From NCBI RefSeq assembly GCF_001649575.2, contig NC_051450.1:7168645-7232644 (forward strand): DNA of 64,000 nucleotides, in the 5' to 3' direction. Source of the DNA: Kryptolebias marmoratus (Eukaryota; Chordata; Actinopteri; Cyprinodontiformes; Rivulidae). Both the position numbers and the translations under genes were made by a program. Shown one piece after another: positions 34,946 to 46,893 of this stretch. Position 1 is the first letter of the stretch; each line of letters opens with the position of its first letter. The notes beneath the pieces were generated by a model. That model had not been told where the DNA came from and made no database searches. It saw nothing but the letters and a program-made list of their open reading frames with translations.

Positions 34946-36179
34946 AATGTAAAGACCCAAATATAAAGTTGAACCCAAGTATTATTTAAAATATTTTGTA
35001 ACATGATTTATTTGGTAGCTTAGAAGCATCATTTTATTCATTATTTTATTTATTCATTTTAATTAGGTACCGAGAAACAAAAAAGGAGTTGTAAGCTTTT
35101 TGATTGGGTGGGCCTTGCCAACACATTAGGGGGCTCAGGCCCTAGCAGGTTCACTCAGAACAAACGCCCCTGCCTCAGCCAGTCCCCCAGGATGGACGGC
35201 CATCTGCCTCGACAGGCTGAGAGTAAAAAGTCTGAACTATTAGTTCAGGTATAGTTTCTATGGGAAGAAAACAGAACAGTAGGTAATGGGAGCAGTAACT
35301 GCATGTACAAGCAAGTAAAGCGGTATAAGACCCCATCTACACTACTTCAGAGACTAATTTTATTTTATTTTTTTTCCTATGATCATGTCATGCTAACAAA
35401 AATGCTCAAATAACAGATGGTGAAAACGATCAAATCAACATCTCAAAATACAAAGAAAGAATACTTTTAGTTTGGTTACAGATTCTCCAAAACCATTTAC
35501 AGTCATGCATTTATGCTCCTCATATATATATATACAGTGTAAAAGGAATGTCCAAAATACCTCAAAAGGTTTAAAGGAGTTCTCAGTTTACTCTAGAGTC
35601 AACCAAGCTTGCAGTCTTGTCACTTGAGTTTTGAAACTTTTCAAAAAATTGTGCATCAGATTTTCATATTTCCTCTTGACTTTTCTGTAATTTTATGTCC
35701 CAAACTACTCTCCGACAGCTGCAGCTAGCTGACTCAGTTGACTTCATCCTCTGGTTTATATTACACACTGCTCTTGAAGGTTACAGAAAGGTGTTGTTGT
35801 AGTTTACAAGGCACACAATATAGGTTTACAACTTGATAAATGCCGAGGGTTGTTTAGTTTTTTTTTTACTCACTGCATGCTGCCTGTGACTCCTCTGCTA
35901 ATCTCTGCTTGTTTCGAACAAGATGCACTCTCTCAGGACTGCGTGGGTGAGCTTTGGTTCACAAAGGGACGCTTAGTGTGTAGAACATGGCAGATAAACG
36001 GACTGCTCACATCGTGGGTGTGAAGTGCAAGGACTAATATGCATGACTTACCCATTGATTGCTGTCTGGATTCAGCTTCAGTAAAAATGCACCGACTTTA
36101 ACATGAAACAGTCTCCTTTGATCTGTTGCCCTGCTACTGTAACAACTTTGACCAACGACTCCTCTGTCTTCACGTATAG
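34946..36179 (+). other. PALM2 intron, unassigned
   Basis: A GC-richer piece at 35095-35225 (GGCCTTGCCAACACATTAGG, CCAGTCCCCCAGGATGGACG) stands out from AT-rich surroundings but has no recognisable function. The intron ends in CTGTCTTCACGTATAG. Confidence 0.4.
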
Positions 36180-36204
36180 GACCTAAACACAGAGTTCCAG
36201 ACAG
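36180..36204 (+). CDS. palm2: Paralemmin-2 micro-exon (25 bases), predicted
   Basis: GACCTAAACACAGAGTTCCAGACAG lies between TCTTCACGTATAG and GTAAAAG (25 bases, written here as DLNTEFQT plus one base). It enters in phase 0 and leaves in phase 1, which is exactly what is needed to connect the exon ending at 30702 to the one starting at 37402. The splice sites are good, but the exon is so short that it is a prediction based on phase and position. Confidence 0.6.
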
Positions 36205-37401
36205 GTAAAAGAAGTCTTTCAGCATTTTATGACTTTCACTTTAAAATTATTGTATGTGCTGTATCTATAAGAGACATTTTATCTAAGAAAACCTGTGATT
36301 AACGTTAGATGACTGGTTGCTCATGTTTCTTGTGCCCATTATTTTCAAATTACTAAAGCTTAAAAATAAATATGTCTTCTTAGGCCCCCTTCATATTCAA
36401 TTAACACCCAACTATGCTCTCTAAAGCCTATTAGAACATGGCGGATTGCAGGAAACTCAGAAAACCTCCTTCAGTGTGAAGTTATTCATCATACGGCTCC
36501 ACTTTTAGTACTAGTCAGTAAGCCAGGTTTTCTGCTGCTATCTACTATGTAGGGGTGGGAATCTTTAAACACCTCACAATTTGATCAGACCATGCTAATA
36601 TGAAACTACCACTGCAGGTATCATGTCAGTGTTAGGTTGTATTTATTGGTCCATGAAAAGTGTTGATTGGTTGTTGCAGCTTGGTGAAATTATTAACTTA
36701 CAGCTGTTTTAGTAAAACCTTGAAAGTACTATCATGCATGATCAATAGCTTGTGTGATCTTGCATGATTTGTTGGAGCTCAGAGTATGTGTTGTGAATGA
36801 GTATCAGCTTCTACCGTATGAACTTGTAGCTTCATAGCCGTAAAAACTACTGAGGTATAGCCATTTCTTGTGTTTGCTAAGGTCACTTTGTTGTAGCAGC
36901 CATCTTGAATTGGGGTCACTCTAAAAACTACTCCGTTGTAGATCTCAACGTAGTGATTGCTTTCTGAGTTTCCATTGAAATCCAGTGAGTCATGAGATAA
37001 TTTGGTAATGCTACAGACAAATCAACACATGCACTCACAGCAAGAACCATTTCACTCCGCCATCACTTTTTGGTGATAATATATGGGGTTGTGATACTGC
37101 TGACATTTAAACTGCTCTTGACTCACTCCGTTTGGCATTCTGCAGATGCAAATAACATTTTGGCTTAACTTCCTGTTGACACACAACGACAAGAATCATA
37201 TCAGTTTTATCTGTTTCCACCATAAACATATTTTTTTATATGTTGAAATAATGGGCTTAAAGCATAAATGAGCAGCATAAAGTTTCTGTAATAATCATTT
37301 GATCCTTTGATGTAGTGATATTTTTAGAACAAAGACTTTTTATCTAACATGGCTGCTCTGGTCTTTGTAATATTTTCACCTATTATAATTTTGTTCCTCA
37401 G
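36205..37401 (+). other. PALM2 intron with a dispersed repeat
   Basis: 36900-37050 has the phrases GCCATCTTGAATTGGGGTCA, CGTTGTAGATCTCAACGTAG, CATTGAAATCCAGTGAGTCA and TGCTACAGACAAATC. They are paralleled at 41660-41810 and 53290-53390. The intron ends in TTTTGTTCCTCAG. Confidence 0.5.
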
Positions 37402-37512
37402 ATGTGTCACAGCATGCCCTCTTGCCAATCCAAGATGTCCCACTGTTCGTTCCACAGGCCGAAGCAAAAACGCCTGTAGTTTGTAAAGCTGATAGGGATG
37501 AAACAAAAAAAG
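37402..37512 (+). CDS. palm2: Paralemmin-2 linker exon
   Basis: This exon is 111 bases (phase 1 in, phase 1 out), with acceptor TTTTGTTCCTCAG and donor AAAAAAAG|GTACGA. It encodes the remainder of Asp133 and residues 134-169: VSQHALLPIQDVPLFVPQAE, then AKTPVVCKADRDETKK, plus one base. It corresponds to the variable linker between the coiled coil and the central conserved domain in paralemmins. The in-frame connection to both neighbours is the main support. Confidence 0.75.
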
Positions 37513-39172
37513 GTACGACAACAGAACAGGCTAAAAACAGTTTGTGGATAAATTGTGCAAATGTCAGGATAATCTGGTGAAGAATTATTAAACTAATGCA
37601 TGCAGAGTAGAAAGAAGAAAGTAGTCTTACGGCTGTATAACAATGGAACCATCTGTTTTCTCATGCGTAGTTGTATGCTATGACCGAAAAAGCCTCATGG
37701 CTTCACTAGGGTATTTTAATATCAATTTACTAGAATGCAAATTGTAAACCAAAGAGATCCCTTTATGATTTCTGAGCCCCTTGTCCACACAGGAACATGT
37801 TTTGTGAACATGTAAAAGTTTTTATTTAACAGTTCCAGTCTTGTGTTCACACAGAAACAGTGTTTTTAGGAGCCTCTAAATGGTGGTATTTGGAAAATGA
37901 GTTTCAGAGTAAGAAAATCTTCAGACACCAACGTTGCATTTTTATGTGGACAGCCAGAACACAATGTTTTGAAAACTACAATGTCATAGACCCACCTCTA
38001 GCCTAACCTAGGACCCCACTCATAACAATAATGATAGATTACGTGCTGGTGTTTGTGGTACAGATGCTAGTTTCTCATCAAGAGCAAAATCTTTTGTTTA
38101 CTGTAAAACATCAATGAGCAGACAAGGCTGATGAAGAATACCAGCCTTAAATAGAGCAGAGTAAAAATCTTTATTTTTATTACACCAAATAATCTATGAA
38201 GCATCTTTATGACTTTATTGAACAGTACTAAAAAAGAAAGTTGCAGTACATCAAGTATACATTTAAAATGTAAAGTGTATTATACATACAGTACAGTACA
38301 GTACAGTACAGTATATAATACATAGTCTATGGTTCCTACCCGGCATGTAAGCTTTTTGCTCATGCTCCATGTCTCGTATTTGGTGTATTTTTGTGGTTGT
38401 GTTACAGCACCACATACAGGCCTGGCATAATTGCTACAACGTTTTGAGTTGTTTTCTGTGTTAAAAGAAATACATCCAGAAACGATAATGTGTTTCCAAG
38501 AATATTTTTAGAAACAAAAAATAAAAAGATTGTTTTGGTTCAGATATAGTAGAATACAGTGATGATCAGTGAAGTTCAAACTGTCACTTACTGATTAAAA
38601 GACCAAATTTTTAAAACTTAAAACAAAAAATAAATCTGAGAAGTGTGGTGTGCTTTTGTGTTCACCCCCTTTATTCTGATACCCCAAATTAAAATCCAGA
38701 GCAACAAATTACTTGCAAAAGTCATCTAGTCAATAAAAAAGGTCAGCAATTGCTAAGCAAAAATGGAGTAAAAAACTGGTGTTGTACAATCTTAGTGAAT
38801 CCAGGCCAAACAGAGTCACATTTTGATAAAGAGATAATGTGACAAATTCAGTTGCTAAATAAAACCAAAGGCTGCATCCATGACGAATGAGTTCTTTGTC
38901 TGTTTTCTTGGAAAGCCGGTTTTGTTAGACTCGTTGTAAAAACATAAACATGTTTGTATTGTTGAAGGATGAAATGTGTACTTGCGAAGTGTGCCGTTAT
39001 TAATCTGGCTGTTTCCCAGCTTTGGTAATTCCTTTAGGATAGAACAGTTAAAAAGTTACCTTAAGAAATCAATGACCTCCCTCAATTCTAATTGTGTTTG
39101 GCCGAAATTGTGTGACTTCTCTTTCTATCCTTTGTCCTAAAAAGCTGTGTTTTTTTTTTTTCTTTATTCTAG
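37513..39172 (+). other. PALM2 intron with a Tc1-like terminal remnant
   Basis: At 38655-38730 the text TTGTGTTCACCCCCTTTATT, CTGATACCCC, and AAAATCCAGAGCAAC is typical of a Tc1-like element end in fish. A short (CAGTA)n run lies at 38288-38310. The intron ends in a long T-tract and TTCTTTATTCTAG. Confidence 0.45.
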
Positions 39173-40326
39173 CAACTTTTGCAATTAAAATCAGTGTAGA
39201 GCACGACAAAAAAACAGGCAAAAGTCAGGTGCTTTCTACGGAGACTGTGAGCCCAGAATCTGTTCCAGAGAGAGGGCTAAAGGTGTACGACGATGGCCGC
39301 AAATCTGTGTATGCACTGCAGTCTGGGAGAAACAAAACACCCAACAGTGCGGTTGGAGAAATGACACCCACAGAGGTAGAAGAGCTCCTGCACAAGGCCA
39401 CAGACAAGAAGGCGCACACTGAGGTGCAGTACCATCAGCCAGTGTACTCTGTACCCTACATGGGCACCAGACCATCGACACCCAGGACACCACCTCAAAC
39501 GCTTCTTAAACAAAAACCTCAAGACGCAGAAAACCAGAACCTTTCCACAAACATCCAACAAGGTTCCAGTTCAAGCATCCATAACTGTGATGCAGAAGAC
39601 AAGCTGCTCTGTTTTAATATTTCAGGAAAATCCGAGAATGAAAAGAATCTTTTTCCATCGTCAAACTTTGGTGCTAAAAATCTACCAGCATTCTCTCACA
39701 GGAAGACAGATCCATCTCCTGTCCCATTTATAGTCAGGGCCGAAGCAACACCTGCACCCATCCAACCAGTTTACAGGTCTTTGCAAAGGTTTAGTCCATC
39801 TTTAGCAAGCAAAAACTCTGAAGGGAATTCCCGTGCCTTAACAGAGAGCTTGGCTGATTTTACCAGACACCTACCCGTCTGTACAGAGAATGCTCCCTCT
39901 GTTAACCTTGTCAGTACTCTGCCAGAGAAACCCAAATCAGAATCCATTACAATGATCTTCATGGGCTACGAGGATGCTGCAAATGAAGAGGAAGACATTC
40001 AAGCTGAGCTAGTTATGATCGCCAGCAGTGAGGATGAAGATGATGCCGACGGCTGTGGCATTGAGGAATGTCTGTCATTCCACCCGGAGGGATGCAAGAG
40101 CAAAATCTTCCAACCCACAGTGGGTAGAGCCAGGGTAACAGGTGACAGAGACCTTTTTAAAGACGTCTACCCACCAAGCTGGGAGGCGTTAAAGCTTCAC
40201 AAGCCAACCTTCATTCACAAGACAGGAGAACGCAGCTGTTATCTACAGAGGCGGAGGGAGATGGAGCCTGTAAACACGTGCAGCACCAGCATGGACAAGA
40301 TGGGGCTCTGTTCAACCATAAGATGA
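39173..40326 (+). CDS. palm2: Paralemmin-2 large 3' exon to the stop codon
   Basis: After TTTATTCTAG the exon continues codon 170 and runs to the TGA at 40324-40326, completing a 553-residue protein (human PALM2 is around 380-410). The paralemmin core is at residues about 171-240: AIKISVEHDKKTGKSQVLST, VYDDGRKSVYALQSG and TPTEVEELLHKA. A long Ser/Pro-rich insert follows. The second conserved block is at about 426-452: ITMIFMGYEDAANEEEDIQA, then ELVMI. The protein ends ..MDKMGLCSTIR, where the cysteine is followed by four residues, so it is not a canonical C-terminal CaaX box. An internal GT (AGG|GTAACA after 40134) is in phase 0. Paralemmins sit at membranes and shape cell processes. Confidence 0.92.
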
Positions 40327-41290
40327 GGCAAAAACACCAGGAAGAACATGGCTTTCAGTCTTTTTCCTTTTCTTTTTCTTTCTGTCCTTCCTCTGTCATC
40401 AAGCTCCGTGCCTTTTGAGGTGATAATGACTTTACTGCCACCTTCTGGCGAAGCCTGTAATTAAAAGGCTTTACTCATCAAAACCCAGCCTGGGAACCGG
40501 AACCTAATTTATTTCCTGTTAACTCTCCAACTAAATTGTTTTACTCTGCTTTTGCCTAATAAGTTAAATGATAAATCCACGGGTATTTAAGAAAGCAAAC
40601 AATTCTTGGAAATAGAATTGTAAGTGGGTATCATTCTAGTTAAATTAGAATATAGCTATTATCTTTTTTATGTGGTAATATTAGTCTGCTTTAATGTTTA
40701 GAGGAAATAACACTGTTGTATGTAATGACAATTGAGACAATAACACATGGTCTTTGGCTTTGTTTCATTTTGGTAACTCTTTTTTCCATTCATATAAAAG
40801 AAAAACAAAAAGACATTGAAGGTTTTATTATAATCCGTAATTTAGGGCAGAGGTCCCCAGCCCTGGTCCTTGGGTCTCAGTCTTGCATTTGTTAGATGTT
40901 TTCCTGATCTTAATGACTGAATTACATCCTCAGCATGTTTTTAAGTTCTGCACAACCCCGTTTATCACAGATCAGATGTACTGACATAGAAAACCATCTA
41001 AAATATGCAGGACAGTAAGCTCCATGGACCAGGGTTGCGTATTACTGATTAAGAAAGTCTCAGACTTTTTACCTGTGAGGATCTTTATTTTGTCAAACAG
41101 CCTTAAACCATTGATTTATGATTACTTTATTAAACTCTTTGTTGCCATTTAGAAACTCAACCAAGCATAGATATTTATGAGGCAGAAATTGTAACTCCAA
41201 TTACAAACAATGGTTCACTCTCAGATGTATTTGAAGTACCGTTACTTTGTAAAATAAACTTTCGTGCTTTTACTGTGAAATAAAACAAAA
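40327..41290 (+). other. Probable PALM2 3' UTR with an embedded hAT-like MITE
   Basis: Non-coding sequence follows the stop. Candidate polyadenylation signals AATAAA lie at 41253 and 41279. 40848-41047 is a decayed hAT-like foldback: CAGAGGTCCCCAGCCCTGGT at the left and GGACCAGGGTTGCGTATTACTG, split by divergence, at the right. No clear target duplication is seen. Confidence 0.5.
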
Positions 41291-42190
41291 GGTTTGTCTA
41301 TCAGGTCACGGTGGCAGTAAGTTTTTATCAGTAGTGCCTGACTAGTTATATTTACACAAATACTAGTTTGGAAACATTATTTCTATTTAACCACCTACCA
41401 AGTAAATGAAATATTAAAAAAATCTATTTATAACCAAAGGAAGTTTAATTAAAAACCTAGAATTCTTTGAAAGAGCGCATAGTACTCACCAACTTTTATG
41501 CCAAAGTTTAAGAATAAGATCATCTTATTGAAGAGATGGAGTCATAACCATTGTAGTCAAATCTTGTAATTCATGTAATTCATGTTCTGTGGTCTACTGT
41601 CCCACAAAACTTTACTTCAATATTTGTAAAGATCCATTTCTGTGTTGGTGAGTGTTTATTTGAGAATTGGTGGCCATCTTGAATCAGATTCCAAAAGGTA
41701 ATCAGTTGTAGATGTTCATCCAGTGATTACTGTTAAAGTATAATCAAAATCCACCCTGTGGTTCATGAGATATTTCACTAACGGTGCAGACAAAAGGCAC
41801 ACACAGACAGAAGCAAAAAAAAATTATTGCCTTTGAGATAATAAAAACACAAGGAAAGGTCTGAGATTGAGAATCTGTTTGCATCAAATCAAAGGATTAA
41901 GTTTAGTCAATTCTGAAGGTAGAAATTAAAATGGGAACAAGATTTTACTTGTAGACACACTGAGAGCAGAGTTAGTGAAGGTTTGCTGAGGTTTGTTTGC
42001 TCATGTAAATCACTTGTCCTTGGTTGCTTTCTTTTCCTCTCTGTGTCCTTTTAAAAGAAGGAGACTACTTAGAGAGGAGTAGAAAAACAGTTACATAACA
42101 GCATTGTTGTTTCACACGAAACAAACCTGTGAAGTAAGAGTCCATGGCCGTCCAGTGTTACTGTGACTAAGATTTAATATCTGAATCTGT
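41291..42190. other. PALM2-AKAP2 interval with a dispersed repeat
   Basis: 41460-41810 is a copy of the CCATCTTGAATC / GTTGTAGATGTTCATCCAG / TTCATGAGATATTTCACTAA repeat, with a relative at 14785-15130. Nothing else is assigned. Confidence 0.45.
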
Positions 42191-43995
42191 CTCCAGTATA
42201 CTTTCAACCGGGATGGCTGAACCTTTTCTCTGTCAGCAGGCATTTCAGTTTTTAGAAAGTCCTCTTAGGGCCACAATCACTTTGTAAACCCATGAGATGC
42301 AACGACTGCAGGGGTTTACAGAGGACGTTTTCTGCTTTAATTGCTGTCATAAAGCAGTCATGATCACTACAAATTGGCTTTCTTTACAAAACATATTTAA
42401 AAAAATTCAATGTCAAAGTGAAATTAAAGTTTTACAGAGTAATACCAATTAAATAAAAATATTAGTTGCATAAATATTCACCCCCTTTAAAGTGACTGTC
42501 CTAATTCAACTCAAAGAAAAGATTATTGAAAAGTACAAGTCAGGAGATGGATCCAAAAGGATTTCCAAGACCCTAAACATCCCCTGGAGTTCTGTTAAAT
42601 CCATCATCAAGAAACTGAAGGAATATGGGACATGTAAATCTACCAAAAGTAGCCTGTTCTTACAAACTGAGTCAAAAGGAGAATAGTGAGAGAGTCCACC
42701 AAGACACCTGGGAAAACTTTTGCAAGCCACTGTATGCCGTATAAGGCGGGCTTAAAAGCCTTCAATTTTCTCAAAAAATTACAGTGTGCCTTATAATCCG
42801 GAGCACCTTATATATGTAAGAAGTCGAAATGTTTTAGTACGACTTTAGTTAAACTACAAAGCCGCACCGCTTGCAGCATTAAGGCTCTGTTATAGTCGCG
42901 TTTCGTAGCGTTGCGTTTCGTAGCGTCACACAGGGCTCTACGCACAGTGCACAATGTAGGCGTTTAAAGTTGACGCTTACATCGGTGCAGTATTCTTCTG
43001 TGAGTTTTGAACCGTTTGATTATCTTTGTGATCTCTCATAGAGGGATCATATAAATGCTGATACAGGCGAACCAGCTCCACTAGAGCACCAAAATCGTCC
43101 ATTTTGAATGGAGCGCGGCGCGCGCAGTATGCTCAAAGTTGCAAAAATTGGGAGGTGCACGACGATGCGCCTCATAGTCCGGTGTGCTTTATACATGACA
43201 AAAGTTCAAAAATAAACCATTTAGAGACAGTGCGTCTTATAATCCAGTGTGCCCAATAAAGCTGAAAATACAGTAATTGATAAAACCACAGTTATCACTT
43301 TTAGCAGTTATTTTTACATGTTTCTGGTTGTTTTCTTTTTAAGCCGTTGCTTGCTTTTAAAACGCAAAATAATTTAATACCATTATAACGCCTCCAAAAG
43401 TAAAATGAGGCATGAATGTAAATTCAGTTTTACATTTCTTTTTGGACTAAAAAAGAAAATCTTTTCTTTTCTTTTGATTATGAACTGATGTGGTGTTTTG
43501 AAAGCTAGTCATGGGGAAATAACTGGAGCGGCAGCAATGATTCGTTCCTAAACAACCTTTGCTTAACCTTCTCAGCTGTTCAATCAGCATAACGTTGTCT
43601 CTGTCACTCGGTCTTGTAAATGCTGATTGTTGTGCATCCAAACTGAGATGAAGAGCAGCAGCTTCATCAGTTAGAATCTCTCCTTTTCAGCAGCTCCTGT
43701 TCGGCTTCATCACTGCAGCGCCTTGTCACAAAGTAAACACACGGGTTTGCTTTTCACTTTGACAAAAAAAAAAAAATTAAGTAATAATAATCGCTCGTCA
43801 GTCTCTCTTGACCACTCATATTGTTTTCACTGAGCCTGATCCTGGCTCAGACATTAGCTTTACTGTCACCGTTGGTTGTTGTTAGTTTTTCCCTCTGTGT
43901 TTATGATTATTAATTTGTTTCAAATTGCGTGGCGGGCCAGATAAAAGGGTGCCAAGGCTTTTTATACGGCCCAACCAGAGGTTCCCCACTCTCTG
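42190..43995. mobile_element. Composite of nested DNA-transposon pieces
   Basis: Three layers are visible. The outer text near 42205-42265 (GGGATGGCTGAACCTTTTCT) and 43930-43995 (GGCGGGCCAGATAAAAGG, GGCCCAACCAGAGGTTCCCC) resembles hAT ends. 42420-42725 is a Tc1-like piece with an N-terminal helix-turn-helix frame at 42510-42640 (KIIEKYKSGDGSKRISKTLN, then SSVKSIIKKLKEYGT). About 42730-43275 is a MITE whose halves share CTTATAATCCGG/AGTCCGGTGTGCTTTATA text and end in GAAAATACAGTA. A CpG-rich core (42895-43150) lies inside. Confidence 0.6.
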
Positions 43996-45415
43996 CTTTC
44001 TTGTAGACAACACCTGCTTTAAACTGCTGGTTTTAGTTGATAATAAAATAATATATAATCACAATTATTAAAAACAGTTACTCATTGAGTTTGGAAACAT
44101 TGCACTTATTGGATTTAAATGACACTGAATTGCCTTAAAAACAACATTTTCCCTGATCTTTTCTTGTTAAATTTTCTCTTAAAATAACTGAAGTATTTAT
44201 TCAAATGTAGGCGACTGCATACATTGTTAAACTCAACTAAATAAAATCTGCAATACAGTGCAATACTAACATGTTCTAGGGCCCTAAGTCTGTCAACACA
44301 AAATTGCTCATGTTTTTCCTATTTTTGTGTTTTATAGTGTAATGGGGGCTTTTTTTCACCTAAAAAGTGTTTTGTCATCTAGTGGCTTATTTAACATTTC
44401 AATAATTAAATGGGAAAAAAAACTAAATATCATGAATTTTGACAATTTTCAACCAAAATACAAGACTTTTCTGTAAAATCTTATCATTATTCCTCTTGTG
44501 TTTTCTTTCATTTGGCAGTAAAGAAGTAGTCGTTCCCTTCAGCTGCTTTAACAGGAAGTTATCCAGTAATTTTGCTTCACAAACCCTTCTGTCACGGTTT
44601 TTGGATAATTTTAATATTTTATTTTCAAAACCTAAGTGGACTTTGTATGTATACCAAGCACTTCAAACAAACCAAAAATCTAAACCAAAATAAATAATGT
44701 AGATGGTAAAAAAAAAAAAAATAAGTAAAAGTTGTCCAGTCAAAAATAATGTTAAATATAGATGTGTTTTAACTCTGGGAGGCAAATCATGGAGTGGTCT
44801 TAGTGATGAGTTAAAAACTAAATAAAATAGTACTTGGGTATAAAAAAGGATTTAAAATTTAGGTTAATTATGCATTACATTGTTAAGTGTCTTTAATGTG
44901 AAAATATTAATGCATTTAAAATCATTAAAGTCCTTTGATAAAATCCCTTTTTATTTTTTCTTCTGTTTTGAGGATTTCTGTGGGATTTTTAAACTCCACA
45001 TGGGATGGGCATAAATTAGCTTGAGCTCATGTCATTGTTATAAAAATTGTTTCTTTATTTTATATAATCAAACTGATAGCACATACAGTAGCAGCATAGT
45101 TCAAACAGCAAATGTAAAATCCTTAGCTACTGGTTTTAGGACCTTAAAACCAATTAAGCCCAGAAGCTTCTTTCTTTTCAAACACAAGAGGCTTTTCCCC
45201 CACTTCTGCAGGTGGCTGTTTGATTTTGCAGAGATGGCATCTTTCAAAATTTTTTGACACATTTCAATCATATATTTTTTTTCTTTGTCCCTCTCATTGA
45301 CTCTTGTCAAAACAAGACATTGTTTACGAATTGCCTTATCTTTGCCGCCAGGCCTTCTTGCAATTAGGACACACATATAACATACTTTTTTACACAATTA
45401 GGCCAAGCTGTTTCT
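43996..45415. other. PALM2-AKAP2 interval, unassigned
   Basis: AT-rich intergenic or intronic DNA. I see no exon, RNA gene or complete element. Confidence 0.4.
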
Positions 45416-45417
45416 TA

Positions 45418-45875
45418 TACATATATATATATATATATATATATAAAACGTGTTGACGGTGTCCCCCTCCTCTCGCACAGTGACTGCTGGAGATGGAGAT
45501 AAAGATAGGCACCAACTCCCCGCGACCCAGAAAGGAGAAGCGGGTAAAGAAAATGTGTGTATATACACTGTGTGTATATATATATATACATTTTCTTTCT
45601 GGGTGGAGTTTGCATGTTCTCCCTGTGCACACGTAGGTTTACTCCGGGTACTTCGGTTTCCTCCCACAGACCAAAAACATGCATGTTAGGTTAATTGATT
45701 ACTCTAAAATTGTCCCTAGGCGTGAGTGTTTGTCTCTATGTGGCCCTGTGATGGACTTGCGACCTGTCCAGGGTGTCCCCCACCTCTCGCACAGTGACTG
45801 CTGGGGATAGGCACCAGCTCCCTGCGACCCAAAATGGAGAAGCGGGTAAAGAAAATGGATGGATATATTTATATA
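45418..45875 (+). mobile_element. (TA)n and two tail-to-head SINE fragments
   Basis: (TA)n occupies 45418-45445. Two plus-strand SINE 3' parts follow: 45455-45560 (GGTGTCCCCCTCCTCTCGCA to AGAAGCGGGTAAAGAAAATG) and 45600-45868 (GGTGGAGTTTGCATGTTCTC, CACAGACCAAAAACATGCAT, GATGGACTTGCGACCTGTCC, to AAGCGGGTAAAGAAAATGG). This is the widespread teleost V-SINE/Mermaid-like family with a LINE-type tail. A short (TA/TG) stretch separates the two. Confidence 0.75.
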
Positions 45876-46639
45876 TAAACAATTGCTTCATTAAGAAATG
45901 TTAACTGTTACTTTATACTTAATTCTTGTTCCTAGTTGCATACTACATTTGTTGTGATTACAAACCATATTTCTTTAATGTTCAGTAACCCAAAATGCTT
46001 TTACCAAAAGTTCAATCTGTTCATATTTCCCTCTTGAACTTTCAACAATCCCTGTTTCTTTTAGCCTCAGGCTGCCCTTTTATTTTAATTGGCTGCCTGT
46101 CGCCCGCCCTGGTAGTGTCCGAGCTGCTGCCTGGGTCAAACACACACACACACACCCCTACACAGAGAGCTCTTTTCCTTATTTTTCAACTAGACAGAAA
46201 CCATCTTTTCTTCTTTTCACATTAACTTTAAGTCATAAAGAAGCCTTAGATCTAAGAAAAGCAAAGCATTAGGTAAAAGCTAAATCAACCAAAACAATAG
46301 CCAAAAGCTAAAATTAGCAAAAAAGTTGCTAAAGGTTCCAAACAGAAGAAGTCTGCTGAAATACATGTCAAAAGTTTTCCAAAGATTTAAAAAGATGTCA
46401 ATGACTTTCTATAAGTAAAATATTGGAAATAAAGTTAAATATTTTTGAAATTATATTTAAAAAAATTAAGTAGCTGTAAGGTTCTGAATGAGATGAATGT
46501 TTTGATACCTGAATGGCTGAAATAGCTGAAAGTATGTCTAAGTAGTTAGTCCAAAATACTTACTAACAAGAAAACTAGCATTCTCAGAATAATTACATCA
46601 TTCCTGTGTTATTTACTATTTCATAATCGCCGTCCCATA
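45876..46639. other. PALM2-AKAP2 interval, unassigned
   Basis: AT-rich DNA with a small (CA)n at 46140-46154. No gene is recognised. Confidence 0.4.
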
Positions 46640-46893
46640 GTATTCACATTAAGGTTGTAGCAGTGACATGTGAGCAGGTGGCTCGTATGGGAGTGTGTGC
46701 ATGTGCATAGCTCCTCTCTGCCCTGGTGTGTGTTCGTCAGAGAGAGCCCTGAGTATTGGCTGACTCCTGCGCATCACCCCCCCTTCAGCCGCCATCCAAT
46801 CGGAGGCAGCAGCAGGCACGGCAGAGCTGCCAGTACAAGGCTGCGCTCAGAAACAGCAGAGCCTCGTTGCACTAGCCCTGCACTCTGTCTCAG
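46640..46893 (+). promoter_or_regulatory. Probable AKAP2 promoter and non-coding first exon
   Basis: This is a GC-rich block inside AT-rich DNA, with CCAATCGGAGGCAGCAGC at 46796 (a CCAAT box) and several CpGs. It ends in a strong donor, CTCAG|GTAGGT, at 46893/46894. Frames entering from this exon do not fit the phase-0 acceptor at 59545 (an ATG at 46670 would leave in phase 2), so the exon is taken as 5' UTR. Translation would then start at the strong-context ATG at 59635. Mammalian AKAP2 is known to have its own promoter between the PALM2 and AKAP2 exons, which agrees. It is inferred without transcript evidence. Confidence 0.6.
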
